From: Phoenix dactylifera
Taxonomy: Eukaryota; Streptophyta; Magnoliopsida; Arecales; Arecaceae
DNA: 64,000 nt
Assembly (NCBI RefSeq): GCF_009389715.1
Contig: NC_052395.1
Span: 17,400,229-17,464,228, forward strand
Reading direction: 5' to 3'
The position numbers and the translations under genes were made by a program. This document shows, piece after piece, positions 25,301-37,690 of this stretch. Each line of letters starts with the position of its first letter. Within the stretch, counting starts at the first letter, position 1. The notes under the pieces are model-generated. The model saw only the letters and a program-made list of their open reading frames with translations. It searched no databases and had not been told where the DNA came from.

Positions 25301-28300
25301 TAGGTCTTACACCATAGATGTAAGGTTGATTCTGTGGATCTAGGTGTTTCTTATTAAAGTTTTAGGACCAACTTCTGACCTGATGTCAGCCATCAATGGA
25401 ATTGCTTCCAATTTCCCAACCTAGGAAATATTGAGCAAGAGAGGGGCCTACCATGAAACCTGAAGGCCAGCTAATGCTTTGGAAGGCAAAAGCATCAATA
25501 GTCACATAATTTTAAGCTCGTGAAACTTTGGACCTTTGTAAGATATGAGTTTATATATTTGATTTAAAAACAATTTAACTAAAATGATAGAATGACCAAA
25601 GTCAACCAAATAGGAAAGGATTTGATCAAGTTTTTTTCTTTTCTATCATGTTTGGAGTTAGAAAGGAAAAGTAATATTTGTATTCATATCCTTAATCTCC
25701 TAAAGAAGTTTTAAGAATTCCCTTTCTAATCAACAAGAAAATTCTGTTATAGTTCTCTAAAAAATTCCTTGTAAAAGAACTAGCTTATGTTGTAGCATTT
25801 AAATGATGCTGGGGTTCTTCTCTTTGCAAGGGGGGAAAAAATAAGAAACAAAGCTATAAGTGTTAACCTATTTTCTGGTCCTAACTGTTGACACATATCC
25901 AGTATTTTCTTTTGGTACAAATCCAATTGAATAAAAAAACAATAAGCTATGGACATGGGTAGTATGATTTTTGTGAGAGACATTTCTTCTCTTTTAAGCC
26001 GTGGCCTCTTACCTTGCTTATGATATTTTGCAATTTATATCCGACCATAATTGTTATGCCCTAGATCCAAAGCATGACATGGCCGTGCTATCGAGGGGTA
26101 CAACCCACGATTACACGAAACCAACATTACATTTAGCTTTCAATTCCATCTTAAATACCAAATCCATAATCCTCAATATTCAAAAAATTATTGACTACAA
26201 ATTCATAGTCAATTTAAAATACTAAAATTCTTCTACAAAATTGTTAAGCTTGCTAGCATGAACTCCAAGCCTGGACCAACTTTCGTCCCTACTGATTCTA
26301 TTCGCCTGGAGAGAGAAAAATAAAAAATAAAGGTACATGAGCGACACAACTCAGTAAGTAAACCTTTCACTACCTTATCGGATCAAGCATAAGTTATTGC
26401 ATGTCAATACATCATTTAAAGAAAATAACAAATATTACAAAAATAAAGCATTTCATAATACAATATATTAAAATAAGTCATAAAGCCAATCATGCATTCA
26501 TAAATTATTCATGTTTCATAAACATGGTTCCAAGTATATAGCATCAATAAAATCATAAATTATTTACCATTTAATCATATCATTGATCAAATTATTACTC
26601 TCAGGCTAAATGCTAAGATCACTATTATACCCGTGACAAGGCCATAATCGACAAACACCAACTACTATTATCCGTTGGTAGGGTCGTATGGCAACTATTA
26701 TTACCCGCTGGCATGGTCGTATGTTAACTACTATTACCCGCTGGCATGGTCGTATGTTAACTACTATTACCCGCTGGCAGGTCGTATGCCAACTATTATT
26801 ACCCGCTAGCAGGGTTGTATAGAACTAGATGTCGATCTACCTCACTTTCAGGGGTCATACGTAGCTATCTGAGAGCCTTTTTTCATGATTCTAAAAATAA
26901 TTTTTCTAAAGTCATATTTTTTGAATCATATTTTCTTAAATCATACATGAATAAAACACTAAATGGCTTTATAGAGTTCATAGCTCTTAAATAAGAATTT
27001 AAGGGTAGAATAATCATGAAATTATTATTTTCATAACATAAATACAATTTCATAAATATGGAGTTCATAGTTTATCAATAGTGCTTAACGGTAAAACAAT
27101 CATGGAACCATTATTTCGCAATAAATCATGATTTTTATAATATTGTATGCTTGATCCTTAATTTTAAGAAAACATGATATCATCAACATTTAATACTATT
27201 TTCATATTTTTATAATACTAGAAAATAAGTAACCAGAGCCCTTCATATTTTAAGAAGATCTCCTTTTTTCCCTTTTGCGCTTAACCAGAGCCCCTTCATT
27301 ATGCTACTGGGGAGCAATCCTTCAAGGTTTTCCAAGACTTGAAAATAGTACAGATAATGTGGTAATTGGGCAATATTTGATATAGGAACTGCGCTAAACT
27401 TTGAGGCAGAATTATATGCTTTGAGCCCAGATTGAAACACCACTTGGTGCAAACTTTTACAGATATTCTTTCGCAACCAATATTTTGCACACTAGTGCTT
27501 CATTTGCAATGTCTAGTCCATGTTGTGGTTTCTTGGTTATGCCGAGTGAGACAATAGTCCTGCAAATGGATCATCATTTTCTTGTTTGCCATGGACCTAA
27601 TTATTCCGTTTTAGCTTGTTCCTTATTTTTCTTTGTTTTATGAATTGTTTTATAGTCTGGATATTAGTAAACAAATGCTTACCCATTACCACTTACCAGT
27701 GCTCAAAATTAGTTTGTCAAGTATTTTCAGATTTGTTATGATATATCCAAGAACTATGCTATGTTTTTTGCAGATTCCCCAACTTCTATGATATTCATAT
27801 TCTAGTTATTCTTTGTAGGTCAAGAACCCGGATACAAATGATTCATTTGATGAAATGGTTCTTGACATGGAGGAGATTCTACTAGATTCAGGGAGCTCTC
27901 ATCGAAGCAAGTTCACATTGCCTAACCGTGGGCATATAGCGCAGCAGTCTCATCACTTCAGAGATGGTAGTTCAACTGCTTCTACTTCTGGAACAGATGA
28001 TACATATCCAATTATCCAGTACCCTTCCAAAATTGACTGGGTGGAAGTTGTGGGGGCAAAACAAAAGAAGGGAGATGTTTCTTTTGGGGAAAGATTGGTT
28101 GGAGTCAAGGAATATACTGTATATATATTGAGAGTGTGGAGTGGTAAAGATCAATGGGAGGTCGAGCGCCGGTACCGTGATTTCGATGCTCTTTATCAGC
28201 AGCTGAGGATTCTTTTTATTGAAAGTGGTTTAGCTCTTCCTTCTTCATGGTCCAGTGTTGAGCGAGAGTCCAGAAAAATCTTTGGGAATGCATCTCCAAA

Positions 28301-31300
28301 TGTTGTCAGTGAGAGAAGTATGCTTATTCAAGATTGTCTGCGCTCCATTCTTAACTCAAGATACCCTTTTGGAACTCCTAGCCCTCTGGTTTGCTTTCTC
28401 TCGCCAGGTAAAGCTGTTCATAGTCCTAGCTTGTTAAAAGCTCTCGTTCCTCGTTCTCTGCAGAAGCTTAGGGAGGATTGGAATTTAAAAGTTTCAAATT
28501 GTGGGAAGACTGGTCTAGAAGATGTTTTAACGTTAGGTAAGACTATATCACTTGTGGTTGAGATAAAACCTCGGAAATCTACGAGACAGTTGCTGGAATC
28601 ACAACATTATACATGTGCGGGATGTCACATACGGTTGGATGCTGGAAAAACCTTGTTAGGTGAACTTGTGCAGACACTAGGATGGAAAAAACCTCGGTTT
28701 TGTGAGTATACAGGTCAGTTGTTTTGTGCTTCATGCCATACAAATGATACTGCAGTTCTGCCAGCAAGAGTCTTAAATCTCTGGGATTTTTCCTTATATC
28801 CTGTTTCTCAGTTAGCTAAAGCATATTTGGAGTCTATCTATGATCAGGTAATGAGTTCTAACCATGTTTTGTCATAATAATTGAATTTTACAAGAAATAT
28901 TCTAGTATAACTTGTTAGATTCCAACCTAGCCTCTGTAGTTTGTACTAGAATACTTGCAGTCTAAGCTTTTAATTTGTAACATGTCATTGTGTTGTCTCG
29001 AATATCTTTTCATGTCAATTAATTCTGCCTGTAAGATTCTTGTGTTTCACATCTTTATTAGCACTGTAAGATGAGCCTGACACATTTCAGCCTCTTGCTT
29101 ATTGCTCCTGCTCTATTTGATAAATTTTTTTTCTCTTCCAGCCCATGCTCTGTGTGAGCGCAGTCAATCCTTTTCTTTTCTCCAAGGTGCCGGCTTTGCT
29201 TCACATTATGAGTATCAGAAAGAAAATAGGAGCTATGCTTCCATATGTTCGTTGTCCATTTCGGAAGTCCATTCAAAGAGGCCTTGGATGTCGTCGGCAT
29301 CTTCTAGAAGGCAATGATTTTTTTGCACTTCGAGACCTTGTTGATCTCTCAAAAGGGGCATTTGCAGGTAAGGATGATGATTTTTGAACATTCTCTGATT
29401 CCATTTTATCCTTTAGATACGAGAATGGCACAAAAGAAGACCATAGCAAGAATGCATTGCCAACCTCCAAACCTAGGGGCTCCCAGTACAGTTGCAGAGA
29501 TATAAAGCAAAAGGGTAAACCATGTTAAATTAAAAAAAAGACAAGAGAATAAGCATATATACCAGTGTGTTAGTTGGGACTTACTTTATCTGCATGTAGT
29601 GTAACCAAAACATGCCTGGCAAGATCATGACCAAGAATTCCTCCTTAACTTGCATCAGCATACATCTCAAACTTTGATATGTTACAAAGAAATTACCATG
29701 ATTAGTATCCTTTAGGTTTTGTTTACTCATTTGGAGATTCTTGGAAAAGGAGAGGAAAATGATTTTTCTTCTCCATTTCTGTTATCTGGATTGCAAGAAA
29801 AATGTGATCAGCTCGCCTTTCATGATAAGGTAAGGTTACTAGCTACAAAGGACACGTTATGTGCCATGTCAACTGAATCAAATATGTTTTTCAATCCGTT
29901 TAAAACTGTTTTCCTCTAGCAAGGCCTTACTAAATATTAATGTCCCTAAAGCTTTGATTCCTTGAGTGATGTATGATTGGAAATCCATATGCCCAGTTGC
30001 TAATAGGACTACCAAGCAAGTCCTTTTTTAAAAGATTTGGAAGTTAATATTGCTGAATCTCTTATGAAGCAACCACCTAATACTATCATTATGAAACATG
30101 CACTGTTCTGGTGCAACCAATTTTTCAGTACCAAGGAGGCTCCGCTTTGATTCCAAAAACTGAATTTCACATTATCCTTGTCTGATGGTATCTCCCTAAC
30201 ACCACCAGCTCCTTGAAAACATCATAGCAAGGCCTCTGGATTAGAGAGAGACAGTAGGCAGAGGAGAAAAATGGGAGAGATAATAGAGATGTAAATATGG
30301 AAAAGAGATGAATCAGCAGTATAGAACAGAGAGCACAGTTCGTTGGTCATTGAGAGGGTACCTACTCTGTCAACTTGACATACACTGTTGAATGGGCATG
30401 GAGGGTAAGGTGCATGAGCTCTTAAATTTCAAGAGCTGGTGAAGGAGATGGATCAAAGAGAGAAGAAAGGAAACAAAAAGAGGAAGCATAGAGCTGTAAA
30501 CCTGGTATGAGAAAATTTGTACAATAATCATTCTCCACGATAACAAGCACAAACGATTTTTTCCAAGTCTAGGATAGCTCAATATGCCTGTGATAACCCT
30601 GGACTATTTTAAGATGACTAATAAACAATCCCAAAACCCAGCTACATTAAGAATAACTGAATTTCATAAGTGGATATGACCTCTGATGCCAGGTTGGACT
30701 ACAGCTAACAAAACCAGACATTTCTGAGACTATCTGGACTTCTCCCTCAATGTAAATCCAAAATAATAGCAAAAAAAAAAAGAGCTAATGTTTTATTTCT
30801 TCCGGCCGGTTGTTTATTATTGTAGTATATCAAGACTTCAATGTCCAAAGACCTTTGTCCATGCTGAACTTGTATGTTCACGCATAACATTCAGCAGATG
30901 GACAGTCTTCTTGCCCATGCAATCTAATTCAAAGTTCATAAGCTTGCATCACATGCCCTTGTCTGGGTTGTTACTTACTTTGTTATCATTTCATTGGCCT
31001 TGTCATTGACAGCACTTCCCATCATGGTCGAAACCATTTCTAATGGAATCCTCGAGCACATTTCGCAGCAGTGCCTTATGTGTTATGATGCTGGTGTTCC
31101 TTGTGCTGCCCGACAAGCCTGTGATGACCCCTCATCCCTCATTTTTCCCTTTCAGGTCAGTCTTCGTAATCTTTTATGATGCAACCTTTATATCTCTGTA
31201 TAGGTGGTTGAATTTTACTTTCGTTAACAGGAAGCTGATGCTGCAAGATGTGGTTCATGTGGGTCCCTTTTTCATGAACCTTGCTTTCGAAAGCTCATGG

Positions 31301-31542
31301 GCTGCCCATGTGGCAAGCCAACCAGTACACATGGGAAAGAGCTTCTTTCCGAAGATGTCTCGCATGGAGCTGGCAAAGAGCTCGAGGGAGATATAAATCA
31401 ATTTTTCCAGCCTTCTAGTTCCAATTCAGTGTCAGGTTTTCTCTCTGATATTCTTTCCAAGGCAAGGCCGGACAAAATATGGAAGCCCAGGAGTAGCAGC
31501 CCGGTGATTCTCATGGGTTCCTTACCAAGCACTTCTCTGTAA
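22340..31542 (+). CDS. PX-domain protein with Rubicon-homology zinc-finger C-terminus
   Basis: Known family: plant PX proteins resembling Arabidopsis At3g48195; PX domains bind phosphoinositides on endosomal membranes and the Rubicon-homology (DUF4206) region is tied to Rab7 and autophagy factors in animals. Exons are 22340-23785, 27819-28847, 29142-29367, 31013-31155 and 31231-31542, all with GT/AG borders and consistent phases; about 1051 aa. The start is MINGEGMQKDRWGEDPFDEFF; an upstream in-frame TTG is not used. Residues 1-480 are acidic, Ser/Gly/Asp-rich and low in structure. The PX core in exon 2 has EYTVYILRVWSGKDQWEVER then RRYRDFDALYQQL. The C-terminus has repeated CxxC pairs: CAGC, CEYTGQLFCASC, CLMCYDAGVPC, CGSCGSLFHEPC and CPCG. 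The frame is clean throughout. Intron 1 is 4.0 kb. An endosomal or autophagy role is inferred. Confidence 0.9.
26660..26820. repeat. 33-bp minisatellite, about five copies, in intron 1 of the PX gene
   Basis: The unit resembles AACTACTATTACCCGCTGG then CATGGTCGTATGTT, repeated with small changes. One copy has a 1-bp shorter GGCAGGTCG. Confidence 0.88.
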
Positions 31543-32380
31543 TTTCTGTGGTGGAAATGTATATTTACAGCTTCGAGTGGACGGAGATTTCAGTTTATTT
31601 GTTCCAAACGTGCCAATTGGGTGTATCAACGGTACAACATTGCTTCAGTGAGTTGAAGGGCAAAATTAATCTTTGGCTATTCTTTGTAGCAGATTAACTA
31701 CATAATCATACAAGTCATGCAAAATTTTTGGTTTTGTGGTGTCTTAGTGGAAGGATTTCCCCTGCTCTTGGTGCAGCTTGATGCTGCAGAACGACGGGGC
31801 CGGGCTTCTGAGTTGGTCGATCATTCTTGGTTCGGTCTGCTCGAATTTTATATATAGTTTGAGGCTGATCCGTTTGATCTTAAGAGCCATGTCAGTAAAT
31901 TCACTTTTACGTACAATTTTGCTATTGAGTCAGTGAAGGTTTTGGACTTGACGAGATTCAGTAAGGATTATATTTAAGCGCATATCGGGAGACTGGTGAT
32001 GCTTAAATGAGTACAGCCTTATTTGACTCTTCTGTGTTATAGAATTTTTTTTTCTTCTTATGGTACAATGGCTGCTCATGACACTCTTGTATAAGTGCAG
32101 CCAGTAAAATCAAGAGAGAGAAAATAACAGAGCGATGGAGGGGTGACCTCCTGGTGTGTCTACAGGACCTCTCTGGAGTGCTAGGTAATATAGGCGGCAA
32201 TCCAGTCAGCGGTCATGTTCGTCTTTCGGTACACATGCACAGTCTAAAAGGTGCTACAGTTTTTCACCATTCAATGAATATCTCGGAGCAAAAGGTTTCT
32301 ATCCTTCTCCGCCCCTCATTCTGTATCCAGTCAATCATCGTCGCTGAGTCCTTCTCCAAGAGGATATGCTAGGGGGACTT
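31543..32380. other. 3' flank of the PX gene
   Basis: Probable 3' UTR directly after the stop. I see no further gene. Confidence 0.45.
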
Positions 32381-33960
32381 TGCTATGAATAGCGTTGACT
32401 AACCATTTGACCCAAAGATATTAAAGGATGACAGGCTCAACAAATAAAGCATAAACGGAGATATATATTGTCGGCATTCTTGTAGATCTGAGGATGACTT
32501 AAAAAGGGTGTCGTTGTCAAGATCTTAACCAACAAACAAATATTTTTTTTTTATTACTCTTACCATCCTCTATTCAATGAATAGTGGTTGTAGAAGGTCG
32601 ATCCACAGGAAGGCGATTGGAGTACGCAAATAAAGAATAGAAACTCCATTAAGATTCATAGCAATATATATATATATTTTTCTTTTAAAAACAAAGACAG
32701 AATTTTTTGAGCATATTCGATTAATCTCTAACCAACCAGAACTAGTTTTCTATTCAAAAATAAACAAAGAAAAGGAAGAAAACTTTTGCAATTAAAACAA
32801 GAATTCTAGAATGCATAAAATAAAATGCAGAAATTAAACAAAACCTATAACACGGATTGCATAAAAGAAAAATTGATAGATTGTATAAAAAAATGAAAAT
32901 TAATAGATTGCATAAAAAAATGATTACAAAAGTAAAAATGGAGATTGGAAGTCTAATGCTTCTTTTCTTCTACAAATAAAATAAAAAAAAGGGGAAAGAA
33001 GAAAACAATTGCATTTTTTTCTCACGGTGGAACTCTCTCTCTCTCTCTTCAATTTCTTTTGTTTCCTTCTTTCAAAATAGAGCATGGCTCTGTTTTCTTT
33101 TTTCGGATGTGAGCTCCCTCCCCCTCCTTCTGCCGATGCCCCTCTTATATAGATCCCTACAAAACTCAGCCAGCGAGCACATGGGGAGGAGGAGGAACGG
33201 ACACGTGATCAATTGGAGGAACGCACGCGTGATTGACTGGATCGATGGGATTGGGTCTCCGAAATCTGGCCGCGGGATCGCTGGGAGGAAGTTGATCACG
33301 GAAGAGATTCAGTGCGGATGATCATGCGCAGTGCCTGGGGGATCCGATTGCTGGGACATGGAGCGGACGCGGGATCCAGGAAGCTTGGACGCGTCGCAAG
33401 ATGCTGGGAACTTGGAGGGTTGAAGAAAAAGATGGCTGGATCACGAGCTCCGGAAGCATCGTGGACGGCTAGGACGGCTCCTTGATGACGAGAAACGGAA
33501 GAGGATGACGCGGGGAGCTGATCTGGAATGGAGCTGGGACGCTGGATGCTTCGTGGATTTCCTTCTTTGGGCCACGGGATGCTGAGAGGCAGGAGTGCAT
33601 CACGGGATGGACACTGAAGGTTGGGATCATGACTCGGAATGGACGTGGGAGGCTGAAGAGCGCTGCGGGATACTCGGATGCGGGATCCGGGAAACTTGGA
33701 CGTGGCTGGAACGGGTGAAAGAGCTGCTGGGAGGAAGAAGAACAGTGAACATCAAGAAACATTTCCGTAACACTGTTCATATGAACAGTATTTTTATGTA
33801 ACACTATTTATATGAACAGTTTCATCTCAAAATACTGTTCATATAAATAGTGTTTTAACGTAATACTGTTCATATGAACAATGCGATCTCAAACACTGTT
33901 CATATGAATAGTGTTTTCAGCCATGAACAGGGATAAATATCATTATTAAGAATTAATTTC
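32381..33960. repeat. probable retrotransposon-derived non-coding block
   Basis: The block has a GTCGATCCACAGGAAGGCG-like segment near 32597, AT-rich sequence with a CT repeat (33030-33050), a GC-rich stretch rich in GGGATC/GGATCC words (33100-33760), then palindromic repeats. I found no LTR pair or target duplication, so the class is uncertain. Confidence 0.4.
33770..33913. repeat. five spaced palindromes of the ACTGTTCATATGAACAGT type
   Basis: Five copies, about 30-35 bp apart, of an 18-bp palindrome centred on CATATG or TATATG. Some arms have one or two changes, such as ACTATTTATATGAACAGT. Confidence 0.85.
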
Positions 33961-35700
33961 ATAGCTGTTGATAATGGACGAAATAAATATGAAAACAATT
34001 TGATTGGGTTATCGCAATTGGTTGAGATGAACTTCTATCTATAACAATAGGGATGAATCGTGATGATGCAGTGGAAAGATAGGGAGTGACCCAGGTTTTA
34101 GGTGGGTTTGGTCCGGAAGGACCTTCAATTACAACAAGGAACCAAAATAAAGAAATACATCTTTTTAAGAGTTATATGTAGGAGAACTTCAGAAAATTAG
34201 ATACAAAAGAGTGCTAAAAATGTGCACAGATGTGCACTTAACAATATACTTCTCTAACCTTATCTTTTTATATATCAAGGCAGCTTATATTTTTCGAGCA
34301 CGACTTCCAACAGAAAGCACATATAAACCTGTATACATGCGAGCACATGTAGGATGAAATGGATCCCTATTTCCCAACGTTGTCTTTTTTATAGCATGAT
34401 TGCTATGTTCTTGACTCCTTGAGAAGCAAGTGCTGGATCATTCTTTCCTTGCCCTCCTTCAGTTTTTCCTTCTGTCAAATTTTGACACGCTTTGCGGATA
34501 TTTATCTGAAAAGAATGAAGTCCCATATTAGCAAACTCGTCTTCAAAATCTGTTGATAGAATAGGTTTTGTATCAGTAAATTTTGCATTGCTAGCTATCT
34601 TATAACAGAGTCGATTAAAAAAATAAGAAATAAAATATAAAAATTAGATCTTTAATGCAGCTAGGGTAGCAATCTGTGACCTCCTATGAATCACACCCAT
34701 AACCCAGATCAGAATGTTAACATGCGACCCCTAAATCTCAATCGATTCTCTCTTTTGAAACACAGGGAACATGTGTAGGCAATTGGGATGAAGGGACTGT
34801 GTGCAATTTAGGTTGCCTTCAACTTGTACCTGATCAGAGAACCTTGTCAGGTTGGCAGAGGTTCTATAAAGTTGACATGGGCTTGGGCTGAAAATTTCTA
34901 ACCCAATCCCAGGTTGGGTTAGGTTACAGCTGAGCTCAAACACCACCCAACCCACCCCAGAGCAGTCTGGCAGAAAAATTTGATTAAGTATTTATACCCC
35001 ACTAATGCCGCTTCTTTTGATCCATCAAAATTGATGGGCTGAGAACTTTGAGACATCCTGCACCTTTTATCTACATTAAAACCTCAGTACAAATGTTCTA
35101 AACCTCCTCCACTATCAATAAATCTTATTCAACCAGATTTTGTGTGAGTAACCAAAGACAAGTCATCCCGACCCAAGGTCAACCCGCTCTTTGTTTTCGA
35201 ACCTCTAGTGAGTTACAGACAGAGTTAGAAAAGATCAAATCTTTGATGATTTTATTACACATGACTGAGTTGCGAAAATTTTTGGGTAAGTATCCTACAT
35301 CTGAACGGAGTTTTTTCTGGTTAAAGAATCTTTTTTCTAATTGCTATGGAACAATTAGAGGTTTCTCTAAAAGAAATTTGGAATTGTACTTTCGGTGACA
35401 GCATGTTATTGGGTGGTGGCCCCGCTCATGGGTCACAACATTGGAGCAGTTGGATAGGAAGTACCACAAAAATTAAGAAAAAATTAAAAAAAATAATTAA
35501 ACGTGTTGCTGCGATCGATCAGCATGCCACGCCACGACTGTGTTATCCCTAGGAACGATTTCTACAACTGAGCAGTGCCCGTATAGCATTTTCTTCTTTA
35601 CAAGCTCCAACGGACGGTTCTCTTTGCCCACAGAAGGACAAGATTTGCCTGGTTCTCAAAATTTATCATTCCTTCTTCTTCTTTTCGTTCCAAACCATTG
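33961..35700. other. intergenic, no recognised gene
   Basis: There are short open frames near 35144-35552 with no family resemblance that I can name, and AT-rich sequence elsewhere. Confidence 0.4.
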
Positions 35701-35723
35701 AATAATATATATACTGTTTATCG

Positions 35724-36334
35724 TCAACTTTCGGACTGTACATAACTTGCAAATCCCCCTGTAAAACTTTCGTTCTGAGAAACGTGAAAACAAGAAAGAT
35801 GAGATGCATGGTCTGTGGGCTTACAAGTGAAAGGCCTTGGAGTGGCGTACTGAGAGTAGGCTTGGAAGAAACCTCTGTTCTCTTTCAGCAGCTCTTTCCA
35901 CACTGCAAATACATCAACATCATCAGATCGTCTCAGGTGCAAGCGCACACATCACACACACACACACACAGCGAGCGAGCAAGCGAGCGAGCGAGCGAGC
36001 GAGAGAGAGAGAGAGAGACCTGTAAGGGTGACGATGGGTAGGATGCCTGCACGCTCTGCGAGAGCCTTGACGCAATCATCTTGAGTCATGTGGAGGAGTA
36101 GGCACCTCTCAATCAAGTGCTGGACCTATAGGATATCATTCCTCAGCTTTCTATGTGCTCGAGAACAAGCGATGTTGCAGAAAAGAGTGCATCAAAAGGA
36201 AGTAAGTAGAGCCAAAACGTAGTGGTATCTACTGGTGTCTTGGAAAACAGTGTTCGTACCATTCTAATGTAGCCATGCGGATGGCAATGCAAACAAGGGA
36301 CGTGGTGGTGATGGCAGCAGCGGTCGAGTTTCAT
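35724..36334 (-). CDS. small plant-specific protein with TIGR01589 domain
   Basis: Exons read on the minus strand are 36334-36260, 36125-36020 and 35902-35724: 75+106+179 nt, 119 aa. The phases fit and the borders are AG/GT. Exon 1 encodes a His/Cys-rich start (MKLDRCCHHHHVPCLHCHPH) ending GYIRM. Exon 2 gives VQHLIERCLLLHMTQDDCVK then ALAERAGILPIVTLT. Exon 3 gives VWKELLKENRGFFQAY and a Ser/Thr-rich tail. The QHLIE-CL-LHM...C-KAL...VW-EL-KEN--FF-AY pattern is the hallmark of this uncharacterised plant family. No biochemical function is known to me. The donor of intron 2 lies inside a GA/TC microsatellite. Confidence 0.82.
35946..36018. repeat. compound microsatellite (CA)n-(GCGA)n-(GA)n
   Basis: It lies entirely inside intron 2 of the TIGR01589 gene and reaches the splice donor, which on the minus strand reads ACAG/GTCTCTCTCT. 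Confidence 0.95.
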
Positions 36335-37690
36335 GTCTCTTTTCACCGTCTTCCTTTTTAGTCAGAAGAAGACGAGCTCTATGGGAGGAGAAGATGGAGA
36401 AGAGAAGAAGGAGAGGAAGAAAATAAATTAAAAAATGCACAAGAGGGGAGAAAGATATTTTGGGGTGGAGTTGATGGGTATATAGGAGAGGGAAAAAAGA
36501 GGAGAGAAGTACTGTTATCCACAAAAGATCCGCAGCGAAGGGCCAAAATTGCATGGATATCTGTGGGGGCGACTCCCCTCATCCTATAAAGAGATAAAGT
36601 GGCCAAAATAAAAAAATAGATAAAGAGGCCAAAACAAAATGGCCGGCTATTGGTCCGGGTCCAGTCCCACCCAATAGGAAAGTTCTTTAGTACGTACAGA
36701 TGCCCATGGCCGCTTCAAGTAATTATAAAGACAAAAGAAGAAAGAGGCAAACTTGGGTGGGTTGGTAGGCAGCAGAAAAAAAAAAAAAAAATAATAAAAT
36801 TTAGGACAAATTTGATTCCCGTCTAGAATCAAAATTGAAATAAATTAAAATAAAAATCGAAATAGTCCGACCAAATAATTGGAGATATTTTTGTTTCTAT
36901 ATCATAGCCTAACTTTCTCCAATCAAATATATCTTTGATGTAATTATAAATAAAATAAGACATCAAAAAGTTTGTAAACACCAACTGCTATAGTACCTTA
37001 CTTCGAAAAAGAGAGAGTCGATCTCTAACTTAACAAAATCTAGCTAGCTCATGGTTTGCTCAAAAAAAAAAAAGAAAGATAAAAACGTCAAATTGGTTAT
37101 CCTTGAATGCTTCAGATCTCTCCAACGCAACATCTATTGGCCCTCCATCTCCATATGCCAACGGCCGGTGAAACCGGCCACCTGCCATTGGCGAGACGAC
37201 CAAAGCTGCCCTTCTAACGGCCTAGTATTGAGCTTAGGGCGAGACCGGCCCCCGGTCCAACCCCACCAAACTCTATGGCACAACTTGGTCAACATTTCAG
37301 CTCACCAAAAAAAAGGTTGCACCCTACTCCACTTCTTCCTCCCTCCTTGTCCTGCAAGTCCACCACATGCTCAAACCTTATAGCATCAGCACTGTGGAAC
37401 CCATAGCATAGAAATCAAATAAAAATTTGGTGATTATACAACGAAAAATTCCCTGTACCAGAGACGCACAGAAAGTTTAACAAGGAAGGACACGCCACGA
37501 AGCATTCTCGAGTACTATTTTGCATGAGATGAGCAGCAGCAGGGGCAAGTTTGGTGTGTCTGCTCATCTCCTCCAGCTTCCCGCCGTCACACACAATTAC
37601 ATCTCACCTCCCCTCTCACATCCTTCCTTCCTTCCTTCCTGAATTCCATTCTCATCATCTACTCTTGTCATCCTCTCCTCCTTGTCTTCC
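36335..37690. other. divergent intergenic region between the TIGR01589 gene and ABCG10-like gene
   Basis: It serves as the shared upstream region of two genes pointing away from each other. It holds an A run (36777-36791), AT-rich sequence and a CT/TTCC repeat (37621-37640) in the probable ABCG 5' UTR. No coding gene was recognised. Confidence 0.5.

Noticed and set aside
32130-32190. GGGTGACCTCCTGG-like stretch suggestive of 5S rRNA
   Set aside because: Only a short match; the rest of a 5S gene is absent.
35144-35552. Two overlapping open frames of 84 and 68 codons
   Set aside because: No recognisable motif, splice context or family; could be transposon residue.
36264-36606. Minus-strand open frames upstream of the TIGR01589 gene
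   Set aside because: Low-complexity Ser/Leu/Phe strings from purine-rich sequence; exon 1 in the correct frame is explained by the TIGR01589 gene model.
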